NCBI RefSeq assembly: GCF_000775575.1
Contig: NZ_JRGN01000267.1
Coordinates: forward strand, 1-33,546
DNA length: 33,546 nucleotides
Reading direction: 5' to 3'
From: Planococcus sp. CAU13
Lineage (GTDB): Bacteria > Bacillota > Bacilli > Bacillales_A > Planococcaceae
Within the stretch, counting starts at the first letter, position 1. The number at the start of each line of letters is the position of its first letter. Made by a program: the position numbers and the translations under genes. The notes under the pieces are model-generated. The model did no database searches, had not been told where the DNA came from, and saw nothing but the letters and a program-made list of their open reading frames with translations. Below are positions 1 through 8,100 of the stretch, in pieces.

Positions 1-30
1 AGGTCGGGGGTTCGATCCCCTCTGCCGCCA
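1..30 (+). tRNA. 3' end of a tRNA, probably elongator tRNA-Met (cut by window edge)
   Basis: The first 30 bases hold the last part of a tRNA: a T stem GGGGG, T loop TTCGATC, T-stem partner CCCTC, acceptor half TGCCGCC and discriminator A. CCA is not encoded (the next bases are TCT). The variable loop/T-arm string AGGTCGGGGG and the acceptor match my recollection of Bacillus elongator tRNA-Met, whose 5' end starts GGCGG. The anticodon lies outside the window, so the Met identity is an inference. It is followed at once by a terminator hairpin and converges on the DinB-like gene. In B. subtilis a tRNA-Met/tRNA-Glu pair also follows yabR, there on the same strand as yabR; here the tRNA is on the opposite strand. 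Confidence 0.8.
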
Positions 31-39
31 TCTTATAGA

Positions 40-74
40 AATAAGCGTCCCTTTTGCAGGGACGCTTATTTTTT
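40..74. terminator. Bidirectional intrinsic terminator between tRNA and dinB-like gene
   Basis: A perfect 12-bp inverted repeat AATAAGCGTCCC (40-51) / GGGACGCTTATT (59-70) with a 7-nt loop is followed by TTTT on the plus strand, ending the tRNA transcript. On the minus strand the hairpin lies just past the stop codon of the DinB-like gene (73-75), with a weaker T-rich tail, so it can serve both convergent genes. Confidence 0.85.
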
Positions 75-549
75 ATGCCTTCTTTTCTAAAAAAGCATCA
101 ATCTGGCGGCGATGGTGGGCATCGTGCGACAGTAGCCCTTCAAAATAATCCGCCGCATCCGTCTGGTGGCTGCCGACTGCAAACGGCGCTTTGAAATCCG
201 CCGGATCCATTTCTTCAATCGCTTTCGCAAGTAAGGCGCGCTGTTTTTGGGCGTTGGCCAGAACAGAAGGGAACTCTGTATTTCTCACGTGTTCCACTGC
301 TTTCCGGTTAAACGCATCCACATCGGGCAGCGGTTCTATATCTGCCCCTTCTTTCATGAAAGGCAGTCGCTCTTCCCGCATGAACCGGTCCCAGGCCCCG
401 AGATGGGCAATGATTTCCGAAACAGACCATTTTCCTTCCACTATCGGTTCATGCGCCGCTTCGTCAGTTTTTATGCGGGTATTCAATGAAGCCAAATAGA
501 CTTCGTATTCCGTAAAAGCTTCCAGCAATTGTTCTTTTTCCATCCTCAT
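73..549 (-). CDS. DinB/DUF1706-like four-helix metal-binding protein
   Basis: A protein of about 158 residues resembling the DinB/YfiT-like superfamily of small helical-bundle proteins. Visible hallmarks are a conserved W-S-V-x-E-I-x-A-H-L-x-x-W segment near residues 41-53, with its His as a likely metal ligand, and a C-terminal H-D-A-H-H cluster around residue 142-146 that can supply two more His ligands (HxxxH). Many members are thiol transferases or of unknown role; the substrate here cannot be told. ATG is possible at 552, 549 and 543 and GTG at 555. GGAGAG at 555-560 favours 549, but 543 is also possible. It follows yabR after a terminator and converges on the tRNA. Confidence 0.8.
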   Translation of the reverse strand: MRMEKEQLLEAFTEYEVYLASLNTRIKTDEAAHEPIVEGKWSVSEIIAHLGAWDRFMREERLPFMKEGADIEPLPDVDAFNRKAVEHVRNTEFPSVLANAQKQRALLAKAIEEMDPADFKAPFAVGSHQTDAADYFEGLLSHDAHHRRQIDAFLEKKA

Positions 550-574
550 CATCACTCTCCAGCAGGAATTTTCT

Positions 575-606
575 TATAAAAAAACGCTTCCCGATTGAGA
601 AGCGTT
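575..606 (-). terminator. Terminator after yabR
   Basis: Stem AACGCTTC (583-590) / GAAGCGTT (599-606) with an 8-nt loop; the minus-strand transcript then enters TTTTTTTATAAG. It lies about 65 bp past the yabR stop and before the DinB-like gene. Confidence 0.85.
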
Positions 607-669
607 CCATTATCATTATGATTCAGCTGCGCTGAAGCATTTTTCCATGCCATTAAAACAGCTAGCAAG

Positions 670-1098
670 TTAGCCTCTTCTTGCACCTCTGCCACCGCGC
701 TTGGATTCTGTTGCGCGTTTCAACGTCGTCATATTCTCTTCGCTGTCCTTCAGGAACTTCGCCATTTTTGTCTCAAAGTTCTCTTTAGGGGCGCGGTCAA
801 ACGAACGGTTGCTTGGGCGTGGGCGTTGTGGCCGATCTGGACGCTGTGGAGCGCCTTCTGGCTGTGGTTTCGCTTTGCGAATGGAAAGGCCGATTTTGCC
901 GTCAGCTTCCACATTCATCACTTTCACTTCCACCATTTCCCCAACCTTTAAATGATCGTTGATGTCTTTTACATAGTTGTCGGCGACTTCACTAATATGC
1001 ACGAGGCCTGTAGCACCAGTTGGAAGCTGTACGAACGCTCCAAAATTTGTAATACCTGTAACTTTACCTTCTAACTTGCTGCCTACTTCAATCGACAT
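670..1098 (-). CDS. yabR: S1-domain RNA-binding protein, YabR family
   Basis: A protein of 142 residues with one S1 RNA-binding fold at residues 3-75: G-K-V-T-G-I-T-N-F-G-A-F-V, then G-L-V-H-I-S-E, then V-K-V-M-N-V ending G-K-I-G-L-S-I-R-K. The rest is a low-complexity, Pro/Arg-rich and basic tail ending RGGRGARRG, likely disordered and RNA-contacting. It is similar in plan to YabR and general stress protein 13 of Bacilli, which are linked to ribosomes or RNA; the precise role is not known. The ATG at 1098 is preceded by AAGGAGG at about 12 nt. It has its own promoter (1182-1209) and a leader hairpin. In B. subtilis it likewise follows divIC. Confidence 0.93.
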   Translation of the reverse strand: MSIEVGSKLEGKVTGITNFGAFVQLPTGATGLVHISEVADNYVKDINDHLKVGEMVEVKVMNVEADGKIGLSIRKAKPQPEGAPQRPDRPQRPRPSNRSFDRAPKENFETKMAKFLKDSEENMTTLKRATESKRGGRGARRG

Positions 1099-1127
1099 AA
1101 AAAAAATGCTCCTCCTTAAAAATTAAG

Positions 1128-1147
1128 ATGGCTTTTTGTGAAGCCAT
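1128..1147 (-). other. Hairpin in yabR leader RNA
   Basis: Perfect 7-bp inverted repeat ATGGCTT (1128-1134) / AAGCCAT (1141-1147) with a 6-nt loop, inside the roughly 75-nt untranslated leader between the yabR promoter and its ribosome site. There is no T-run after it, so it is not a terminator. It may protect the 5' end or tune translation. Confidence 0.5.
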
Positions 1148-1181
1148 TAGGTTATGGTAACGGTTTGCCGTCACACTTTTA

Positions 1182-1209
1182 ATTATAACCATGAAAAAAA
1201 GAGTGTCAA
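1182..1209 (-). promoter_or_regulatory. Sigma-A promoter of yabR, overlapping the divIC terminator
   Basis: On the minus strand: -35 TTGACA (1204-1209), 16-bp spacer, -10 TATAAT (1182-1187), both perfect consensus. The -35 box lies in the terminator hairpin of divIC and the terminator T-run forms part of the spacer, so termination of one unit and start of the next share the same bases. Confidence 0.85.
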
Positions 1210-1224
1210 CTGACGACTCTTTTT
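1194..1224 (-). terminator. Terminator after divIC
   Basis: Minus-strand hairpin AAAAAGAGT ... ACTCTTTTT (arms 1216-1224 and 1196-1204 on the plus strand), extended inside by GTC/GAC with a bulge, followed by a run of seven T. It starts 15 bp past the divIC stop. Confidence 0.8.
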
Positions 1225-1238
1225 AACACGTTTTTTCT

Positions 1239-1625
1239 TCACTTTTCCGGCAATGTAAAAATAATCTCGCCATTTTCTGAAACAAACAGCTCTTTCTTGG
1301 CCAATTTCGCCAAATATTCATCGTCATTCAGCAGCAGGATCTGCTCTTCCAATTGCACCTGTTCTTTTTTGACTTCTTCCAGTGCGAGTTTCGCTTCTTC
1401 CCGCAATTGCTCTTTTTCGGTCAGTGTCTGGGACTGCGCATAGATGGTCGTACCGATCCATATACTTGCCAGCAGCACCACGACTCCGAAAACAGCCAGC
1501 CTTCTGAACAATCGCAATTTGTGAGCCATCTGCCTTTTTTCTTTGCGTTCCACCGAGCGGACATAGTCATTTTGTATTGAAGCTATCTCCGGAGCAGCGG
1601 CGGGTTTTTCTCTCTTCAAACTCAT
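1239..1625 (-). CDS. divIC: Septum formation protein DivIC (FtsB-like)
   Basis: A bitopic membrane protein of the cell division complex; in Bacilli it works with FtsL and DivIB at the septum. Of 128 residues, the first 40 are a charged cytoplasmic tail. A single membrane segment covers about 43-63 (VFGVVVLLASIWIGTTIY). A Glu/Lys/Leu heptad coiled coil spans 68-105, and a short extracellular end includes the family-typical D-D-E-Y-L-A-K-L-A-K-K-E. The length fits B. subtilis DivIC (about 125). ATG at 1625 is preceded by AAGGGGG. In B. subtilis yabP and yabQ lie between rqcP and divIC; here rqcP is the direct neighbour with a 100-bp gap and a likely promoter. Confidence 0.95.
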   Translation of the reverse strand: MSLKREKPAAAPEIASIQNDYVRSVERKEKRQMAHKLRLFRRLAVFGVVVLLASIWIGTTIYAQSQTLTEKEQLREEAKLALEEVKKEQVQLEEQILLLNDDEYLAKLAKKELFVSENGEIIFTLPEK

Positions 1626-1657
1626 GACTTGTTTCCCCCTTTGCTTACGTTGTTGCC

Positions 1658-1663
1658 ATTATA
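1658..1663 (-). promoter_or_regulatory. Probable -10 box of a divIC promoter
   Basis: Consensus TATAAT on the minus strand, 32 bp upstream of the divIC start. The 17-bp-spaced -35 position reads TTATAT, a poor match, so the promoter may be weak or need an activator. divIC may also be reached by read-through from rqcP. Confidence 0.45.
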
Positions 1664-1725
1664 CCTGATAACCCTATCTTATATAAGGGGTTTTTTTCAA
1701 TTATTAAAAATAAAACCCTTTAAAT

Positions 1726-2016
1726 CTACACTTCGTCATCAATAAATTCAGGTTCTATCTTTTCAAGCTTTTCTTCGTTCAGTATCGTATACATATTGGC
1801 TGTTTCTTCTTTGCGTGCGTTTTCTTTCAGCATATCCACTCGCACCGTGACCACTTTCTGGCCGAAACGGATCTGCAGTTCGTCATTTTCCTTGATGACG
1901 GAGCTTGCTTTGGCTTTATTGCCGTTTACGGTGATCCGGCCCTGATCGGCCACTTCCTTCGCCAATGTCCGGCGTTTGATCAAACGGGAAACTTTCAAAA
2001 ATTTATCGAGGCGCAT
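1726..2016 (-). CDS. rqcP: RqcP (YabO), S4-domain ribosome quality-control factor
   Basis: A small RNA-binding protein of the Hsp15/YabO family. RqcP in B. subtilis acts with RqcH on stalled 50S subunits, holding the P-site tRNA during C-terminal alanine tailing. The S4 fold is plain at residues 1-60: M-R-L-D-K-F-L-K-V-S-R-L-I-K-R-R, then G-R-I-T-V-N-G, then the I-K-E-N-D-E-L-Q-I strand. The acidic extension after residue 70 (ending EFIDDEV) makes it 96 residues, slightly longer than the B. subtilis protein. ATG at 2016 lies 2 bp past the mazG stop with AAAGGGAG as ribosome site, so it is co-transcribed with mazG. Confidence 0.95.
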   Translation of the reverse strand: MRLDKFLKVSRLIKRRTLAKEVADQGRITVNGNKAKASSVIKENDELQIRFGQKVVTVRVDMLKENARKEETANMYTILNEEKLEKIEPEFIDDEV

Positions 2017-2018
2017 AA

Positions 2019-3482
2019 TTATTCTCCCTTTCCTGCCAATTGTTTGGCTTCGTTCCAGAAACCGTCCAGCTGTTCCAATGTGTAATCACTGAAGCTGCCG
2101 GTTCCTTCGTTCACTTTTTTCTCCACGAAACCGAAACGGCTGCGGAATTTACGGTTGGCCTGCACCATCGCCTGTTCCGGTGACAAATCGTTGAACCTGG
2201 CGATATTGACGAGTGTAAACAGCAAATCGCCCAATTCGTCGAGCTGCTGGTCTTTTGGACCATTCGCCAGCTCTTCCTTAAATTCCTGCAGTTCTTCCTG
2301 GAATTTCTCCCAGGCACCTTCCATATCAGGCCATGTAAACCCAACTTTAGCCGCTTTTTTCTGATAGTTATAAGATGTTGTCAGGGATGAACTGAAGCGG
2401 TCCTGGCCGTCCAGCAATGAGTCAGCCTCCGGTTTTTCCTGTGCTTTGATGGCCTGCCAATTGCTGACGACTTCATCTGAACCGGCGACCTCCGCATTCC
2501 CGAACACATGCGGATGGCGCCGGATCATTTTCGCGCTGATCGATTCGAGCACATCTTCAAGTTGGAAATATCCATTGTCCTGACCGATTTGGGCATGCAG
2601 GAACACCTGCAATAAAACATCGCCCAGTTCTTCGGCAATGGCGTCATCATCCTGCTCTTCAATTGCCTGCAGCAATTCATGCGTTTCTTCCAATAAATAC
2701 GGCATCAGGCTTTCGTGCGTCTGTTCACGGTCCCATGGACAGCCGTCAGGGCTGCGAAGCGCCGCGATGACTTCGCGGAATGTCTGCCATTCCTTCAACC
2801 GCTCTTCACGACTGGTTGAAGGCGGCACGTAAACCGTCGTCAGATTATCGATTTCAGCGGCGCGGTCCAGTTCATGGAGCGGCACCGTCCGCAATTTTTC
2901 CTGCGCGGAGCCGGCGGCAGTGACAATCGTGACCGGATAATCGTCCGGATATTTCTCCATCAGCGTCAGCTTCGCTTCGGAAGCGCTGAACGTATCGTAA
3001 ATCTGGGCAATCAGAATATGCTGAGTCATGTTCAGGTAATCGCTTGTCATTGTCGAGCCGTCGACCAGTTGAAAACCGTCGATCGGATCGATGCGGAGAG
3101 CACCGAAAATCGGATCAAGGAAACTGCTGCCGCCTTCGATGGCCAGTTGGCAACTTCCCATTTTCTCTGCTTCGATCAAATGCTGGACGGTCTGCTCCGC
3201 TACGAGTGGATGGCCCGGAACCGCATAGACGACAGGGCCTTCTTCTGCCAGCGTGAGCAGCGTGTCGGCAATTTCCCGGTAAACCGGCGCAAAGTCATCG
3301 TGCTTTTCATATATTTCGTCGAAACTTTTATAATCCAAACCTTCTGCGGCCAATTCAGCGAGAACAGGATGATCGGCAGTGCGCACGTACAGCCGCTCCG
3401 CATTTTTTAATTTTCTGTAGACACCGAGCGGCAGCTGGTCCAGATCTCCAGCGCCGAGACCGATGATATGAATCGTCTTCAT
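2019..3482 (-). CDS. mazG: Fused tetrapyrrole methylase / MazG nucleotide pyrophosphohydrolase (YabN)
   Basis: A two-domain protein of 487 residues. Residues 1-220 form a tetrapyrrole (corrin/porphyrin) methylase-like domain beginning I-H-I-I-G-L-G-A-G-D with the V-Y-A-V-P-G-H-P motif. Residues 230-487 carry MazG, a dimetal NTP pyrophosphohydrolase clearing aberrant nucleotides. The motif E-E-T-H-E-L-L plus E-E-L-G-D-V-L-L-Q-V is visible in the first repeat and E-L-G-D-L-L-F in the second. This fusion is the usual architecture in Bacilli; the methylase substrate is unknown. The ATG overlaps the flippase stop codon by 4 bp (ATGA), indicating coupled translation. Confidence 0.95.
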   Translation of the reverse strand: MKTIHIIGLGAGDLDQLPLGVYRKLKNAERLYVRTADHPVLAELAAEGLDYKSFDEIYEKHDDFAPVYREIADTLLTLAEEGPVVYAVPGHPLVAEQTVQHLIEAEKMGSCQLAIEGGSSFLDPIFGALRIDPIDGFQLVDGSTMTSDYLNMTQHILIAQIYDTFSASEAKLTLMEKYPDDYPVTIVTAAGSAQEKLRTVPLHELDRAAEIDNLTTVYVPPSTSREERLKEWQTFREVIAALRSPDGCPWDREQTHESLMPYLLEETHELLQAIEEQDDDAIAEELGDVLLQVFLHAQIGQDNGYFQLEDVLESISAKMIRRHPHVFGNAEVAGSDEVVSNWQAIKAQEKPEADSLLDGQDRFSSSLTTSYNYQKKAAKVGFTWPDMEGAWEKFQEELQEFKEELANGPKDQQLDELGDLLFTLVNIARFNDLSPEQAMVQANRKFRSRFGFVEKKVNEGTGSFSDYTLEQLDGFWNEAKQLAGKGE

Positions 3483-5065
3483 CGTCCATCACCTTTTTTC
3501 TTTGAATTAAGGATTAATTGCAGCTTGGCCATTTTTCGGCCGAACGGCATAATATACCATTGTTTTTCCGTAATGATGCGGCTTTTGGCAATGATCACGA
3601 GAAACACAGCGGCGCCAAGCGGCACGGCCGTCAGCGCGGTCAACGTTGATGCAGGGCGGCCAGGCAACGCATCGAATACGGTGCCGTCCGCAAAAATGGA
3701 CCAGCCGATCACTGCGGCGCCCATCGCCGCCGACGCCACTGCCACCCAGCCGTAGAAATGAGCAGGCGCAAATCGCAGCGGCCAGATTCGTTTAAAATAA
3801 ATCACCAGCCCGCCGACAATAAACGCAAGACCGAGATTTCCTGCCAGAGCGGCACCCATTACGCCGAACAGCGGAATCAGCAGCCAGTTGCCGGTGATTT
3901 TTACAGCCACTCCGCCAGCCATCAGAAGCGCCGGCACCCGTACTTTGCCGATGCCGTGGAGGAGTGCCGTCAGAATGAGCAGCAGCGACATCCAGACGAT
4001 CTGCCAGCTGAACACGATAAGCGCCGCGGATTCATCACGCGTCCGGTACAGCATTTCATTGACATAAGGCATGACGAATGTCAGCCCCGCGGCAGCGGCT
4101 ACCGCAAACAGCAGCGAAATCCGGTAAGCGAGCGTGGCGTATAATTCTGCCGAACGGCCTTTCCGCTTCTTCTGCATCTGCGCCACCAGCGGCACGATCG
4201 ACAGCGCCAGTGAAGTGGCCACAAGCAGACCGAACTGAGCAAGCGGCTGGCCGCGGTCGTATATGCCTTTCTGTTCCATGGCCTGCAGTGTGCCGGTACC
4301 GCCTGCTTCAAGTAAACGGAAGATGGTAAATGAATCGGCCATCTGAAAAATCAGCAGGATCAATGAACTCATGCTGACGCTCACGCTGATCGCCAGCATC
4401 TTTTTGACAGTCTGCCATAAAGGGACTGCTGCCTGTTGCGGGTGGTGAACGGCAGCTTTATTGAAATGATGGAGCAGCAGACCGACTGCCGCCAGTCCCC
4501 CGGCAACGGCGCCGAACATCGCTGTCTGGCCTGCCGTATACAATGAAAAACCTTGCTCCACAACAATCCAGGTGCCGATCAGAATAACAGCGACGCGTAT
4601 GCCCTGCTCGATAACCTGGGCATACGCAACAGGCTGCATCCGGCTGCTGGCCTGGAAATATCCTTTCATCACGGCCAGCGGCGCCATCAGCAAAACGGTG
4701 AATGAACCGACTTTCAGTAACGCACTTAACCTGGCATCACCCATCCACGCCGCCAATAAATCGGCACCGAGAAAAAGCGCGCCGAAAATGACCAATGAAA
4801 CAGCGGCAATCGTCCAGAATGCGACGCGAAAAATGGCGCGGTGTTCCTGCACCCGCGAATCCGCCAGCATTTTGGAGACGGCGACGGCAAAGCCGTACGA
4901 AGTCCAGACGCCGAATACCGCAATAAACGGGTAGACCTGCTGGTAAATATAGAAGCCCTGATCCCCGACCATATTCTGAAACGGCACGCGGTAAGCGGCA
5001 CTGAGAATTTTCACGCTCAGTCCGGCGAGCGTCAAAAGGACAGCGCCTTTCATAAATGATTTCAT
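3479..5065 (-). CDS. MOP-superfamily polysaccharide/lipid flippase (YabM/SpoVB-like)
   Basis: An integral membrane protein of about 528 residues with many hydrophobic segments consistent with about 14 membrane spans. The N-terminus G-A-V-L-L-T-L-A-G-L-S-V-K-I followed by Y-R-V-P-F-Q-N-M-V-G-D-Q-G is typical of the SpoVB/YabM/MurJ branch that flips undecaprenyl-linked sugars. B. subtilis has yabM at this place, preceded by spoVT, which is absent here. A sporulation role therefore cannot be assumed; a cell-envelope precursor role is more likely. Start: TTG at 5083, ATG at 5065 (AGAAGG 4 nt upstream) and ATG at 5053 are possible; 5065 is chosen. It sits 45 bp past mfd and overlaps mazG. Confidence 0.9.
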   Translation of the reverse strand: MKSFMKGAVLLTLAGLSVKILSAAYRVPFQNMVGDQGFYIYQQVYPFIAVFGVWTSYGFAVAVSKMLADSRVQEHRAIFRVAFWTIAAVSLVIFGALFLGADLLAAWMGDARLSALLKVGSFTVLLMAPLAVMKGYFQASSRMQPVAYAQVIEQGIRVAVILIGTWIVVEQGFSLYTAGQTAMFGAVAGGLAAVGLLLHHFNKAAVHHPQQAAVPLWQTVKKMLAISVSVSMSSLILLIFQMADSFTIFRLLEAGGTGTLQAMEQKGIYDRGQPLAQFGLLVATSLALSIVPLVAQMQKKRKGRSAELYATLAYRISLLFAVAAAAGLTFVMPYVNEMLYRTRDESAALIVFSWQIVWMSLLLILTALLHGIGKVRVPALLMAGGVAVKITGNWLLIPLFGVMGAALAGNLGLAFIVGGLVIYFKRIWPLRFAPAHFYGWVAVASAAMGAAVIGWSIFADGTVFDALPGRPASTLTALTAVPLGAAVFLVIIAKSRIITEKQWYIMPFGRKMAKLQLILNSKKKGDGR

Positions 5066-5110
5066 CGCACCTTCTGTGTTCAACCGGATTCACCCATTTC
5101 ATCTGTCTCT

Positions 5111-8100
5111 TTAATTTGCCGCTTCTGTTTCCCGGAGCGATTCCGGCAATAATTTCATCATGCCTTCGAGCACATCGAAAGGATGATGTTTACCTGTTTT
5201 ATTTTCGTCGATTGTCATGACGAGCTGCTGGCCGGACATAGAGAAGCCAACTGCGCGTCCATATACCGCAGATTCTTCGACGAGCTTGCCGCCATTGACG
5301 GCTGCTGTGCCTTTTTCACTGAGACGAATGGCAATGATTTTGCCATTTTGTTTGATCGACTCGACACCCACCTGGCGTCCCCATACTTTCATAAGGGCAA
5401 TGCGCAGCAGGCGATCAGCTTCAAGCGGCAGATCGCCAAAGCGGTCGATCAGCTCATCCTGCAATTCCGAAACTTCTTCAACTTCATCGATGCCTTTGAC
5501 CCGTTTGTACATCTGGATTTTCTGGTAACCATCGCTGATATAGGAATCCGGAATATAGGCATCGATATCAAGCGAAATCTCGATTTCCTGCACCGGCTCT
5601 TTTTTGACGCCGCTCTGGCGTTCTGCAATCGCTTCTTCGAGCATTTGCGAGTAAAGATCGAAACCGACGGAGTCAATAAAGCCGTGCTGCTGGGAACCAA
5701 GCAGATTTCCGGCGCCCCGGATGGTCAAATCGCGCATGGCGATTTTGAAACCGGAGCCGAGTTCCGTGAATTCTTTAATTGCCATAAGACGTTTTTCGGC
5801 TACATCCGTCAGCACTTTATCGCGCTGGTACATGAAATAGGCGTAAGCGACGCGGCTTGAACGGCCAACGCGCCCACGCAGCTGATACAGCTGGGACAAG
5901 CCCATACGGTCGGCGTTTTCTACGATCAGCGTGTTGACGTTCGGGATATCGATGCCCGTTTCAATGATGGTGGTCGTCACCAGCACATCGTAGTCGCCGT
6001 CAAGGAAGCTGATGATGATCGATTCCAGTTCGGTTTCGGACATTTGGCCGTGGGCATAGCCGATACGCGCTTCCGGTACCAATTGCTGGAGCTCTTCCAC
6101 TTTTCTCGTCATATCCTGCACGCGGTTATACAAATAAAACACCTGGCCGCCGCGCGCCATTTCACGTTCAATCGCTTCCCTTACAAGTGCACCGTTCTGT
6201 TCCATGACATAACTCTGCACCGGGAAACGGTTAGCCGGCGGCGTTTCAATGACGGACAGATCGCGAACGCCGATCATCGACATATGGAGCGTCCGCGGAA
6301 TCGGCGTCGCCGTCAGCGTCAATACGTCGACATTCGTCTTCATCTGTTTGATCTTTTCTTTATGGGTCACGCCGAAACGCTGTTCTTCATCAATGATCAG
6401 TAAACCGAGATCTTTATACTGCATGTCTTTCGACAGGATGCGGTGAGTCCCGACGACCACATCAACCGAGCCGTTTTTCAACCCTTTGACGGTTTCCGTC
6501 TGCTGTTTTTTCGAACGGAACCGGCTCATGAGGCCGACTTCAATCGGATAATCCTTGAATCGTTCGCTCATCGTTTCAAAATGCTGCTGCGCGAGAATAG
6601 TTGTCGGCACGAGGAATGCCACCTGTTTGCCGTCAAGCACCGCTTTAAAAGCCGCACGTATGGCGACTTCCGTTTTGCCGTAGCCGACATCACCGCAGAT
6701 CAGCCGGTCCATCGGGCGTTCTTTTTCCATGTCTTTTTTGACTTCATTGATGGAACGCAATTGGTCCACCGTTTCGTCGTACGGAAATTCCGCTTCAAAC
6801 TGCCGCTGCATATCCTGTTCTTTTGAAAACGCAAAGCCTTTCAGCGCTTCCCGCTCGGCATACAGCTTGATCAGGTCGTCGGCAATGTCCTGCACCGCTT
6901 TCGATACTTTCGCACGGGTCTTTTTCCATTCGGCGCCGCCCATTTTATGGAGCTTCGGCTCTTTTTCTTCCGAGGCAACGTATTTTTGGATCAAATCGAT
7001 CTGATCAATCGGCACGAACAATTTATCATCCGCTTTATAGACGATATGAAGATAATCTTTATGGACACCTTTTACTTCCAGCGTCTCAATTCCGACATAC
7101 CGCCCGATACCGTGGTGGACATGGACGATATAATCGCCCGGTTTTATTTCTGAGTAACTTTTGATGCGTTCGGCATTCGTCAGTTTCTGTGCACGCGCCT
7201 TCCGCTTCGGCTGCTGTTTGAACAGCTCGGAATCGGTAATGACGGCAAAGCGCTGCAGCGACATTTCAAAGCCGTTCGCCAGATCTCCATTCGCCAAATA
7301 GACTTTACCAGGCTGAACCGGGGTTGATTCCGTAAGGATTTCGGATTCGATACCGTAATCTTCCAGCACCGACCGGACTTTCCGCAGGCGCTCATCGCCG
7401 TCCGCTATGACGAACACCCGGAATTTGCCCAGAACCCAGCGTTCCATTTCCGCTTGCAATAAATTCATCTGGCCATGGAAAGACTGCATCGGCTTGCTCG
7501 AAAAGGCAACGGATTTCTTAATGGAAACCATCGGAAATGTCCGGACAAACAGGGACAGGTAAGTCATTTTCTGCTCCAGGCGGCCGATGACTTCCCGGAA
7601 TGTATAAGACAGACTGACTCCCTGAAGAAACTTTCCTTCCTTCAATAACGAAACGATCCATTCGCCTTCCTCGCGTTCCAAAGTTTCCGTCATTTCCTGT
7701 ATGCGGCCAAGTTCATCGAAAAAGACATAACCATTTCCCGGGAAATAATCGCTCAAAGAAGCAGATTGTGTTTTCACCAGCGAAGCATATTTCGCTGCCT
7801 GGTCCGGCATGTCTCCCCGGCGCAGCATATCAATGTCATGCTGGATTGACAGCAGCAATAACTCTTTCGTATCGTCAGCCTTGGTTTTTTTCAGCGTTAC
7901 GGCCAATTGATCTTCGATGCGGTCCGCAAGTTCCGTACGCTGCGTCCGGTCGAGCACCAGTTCACTGGCCGGCAAAATGCATAAAGAAGCGATTTTCTTT
8001 ATTGAACGCTGATCTTCCGCATCGAACAAGCGAATCGAATCGACTTCTGTATCGAACAATTCAATGCGTACCGGATGTTCGAAATTCAGTGGATAAACAT

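Noticed and set aside
1680-1722. AAGGG/CCCTT inverted sequence between rqcP and divIC as a terminator
   Set aside because: The arms pair imperfectly over a long A/T loop and no T-run follows in the transcribed direction.
5183-5860. Plus-strand open frame of 225 codons inside mfd
   Set aside because: It lies fully antisense to conserved mfd coding sequence, has no recognisable domain, and its openness follows from mfd codon use.
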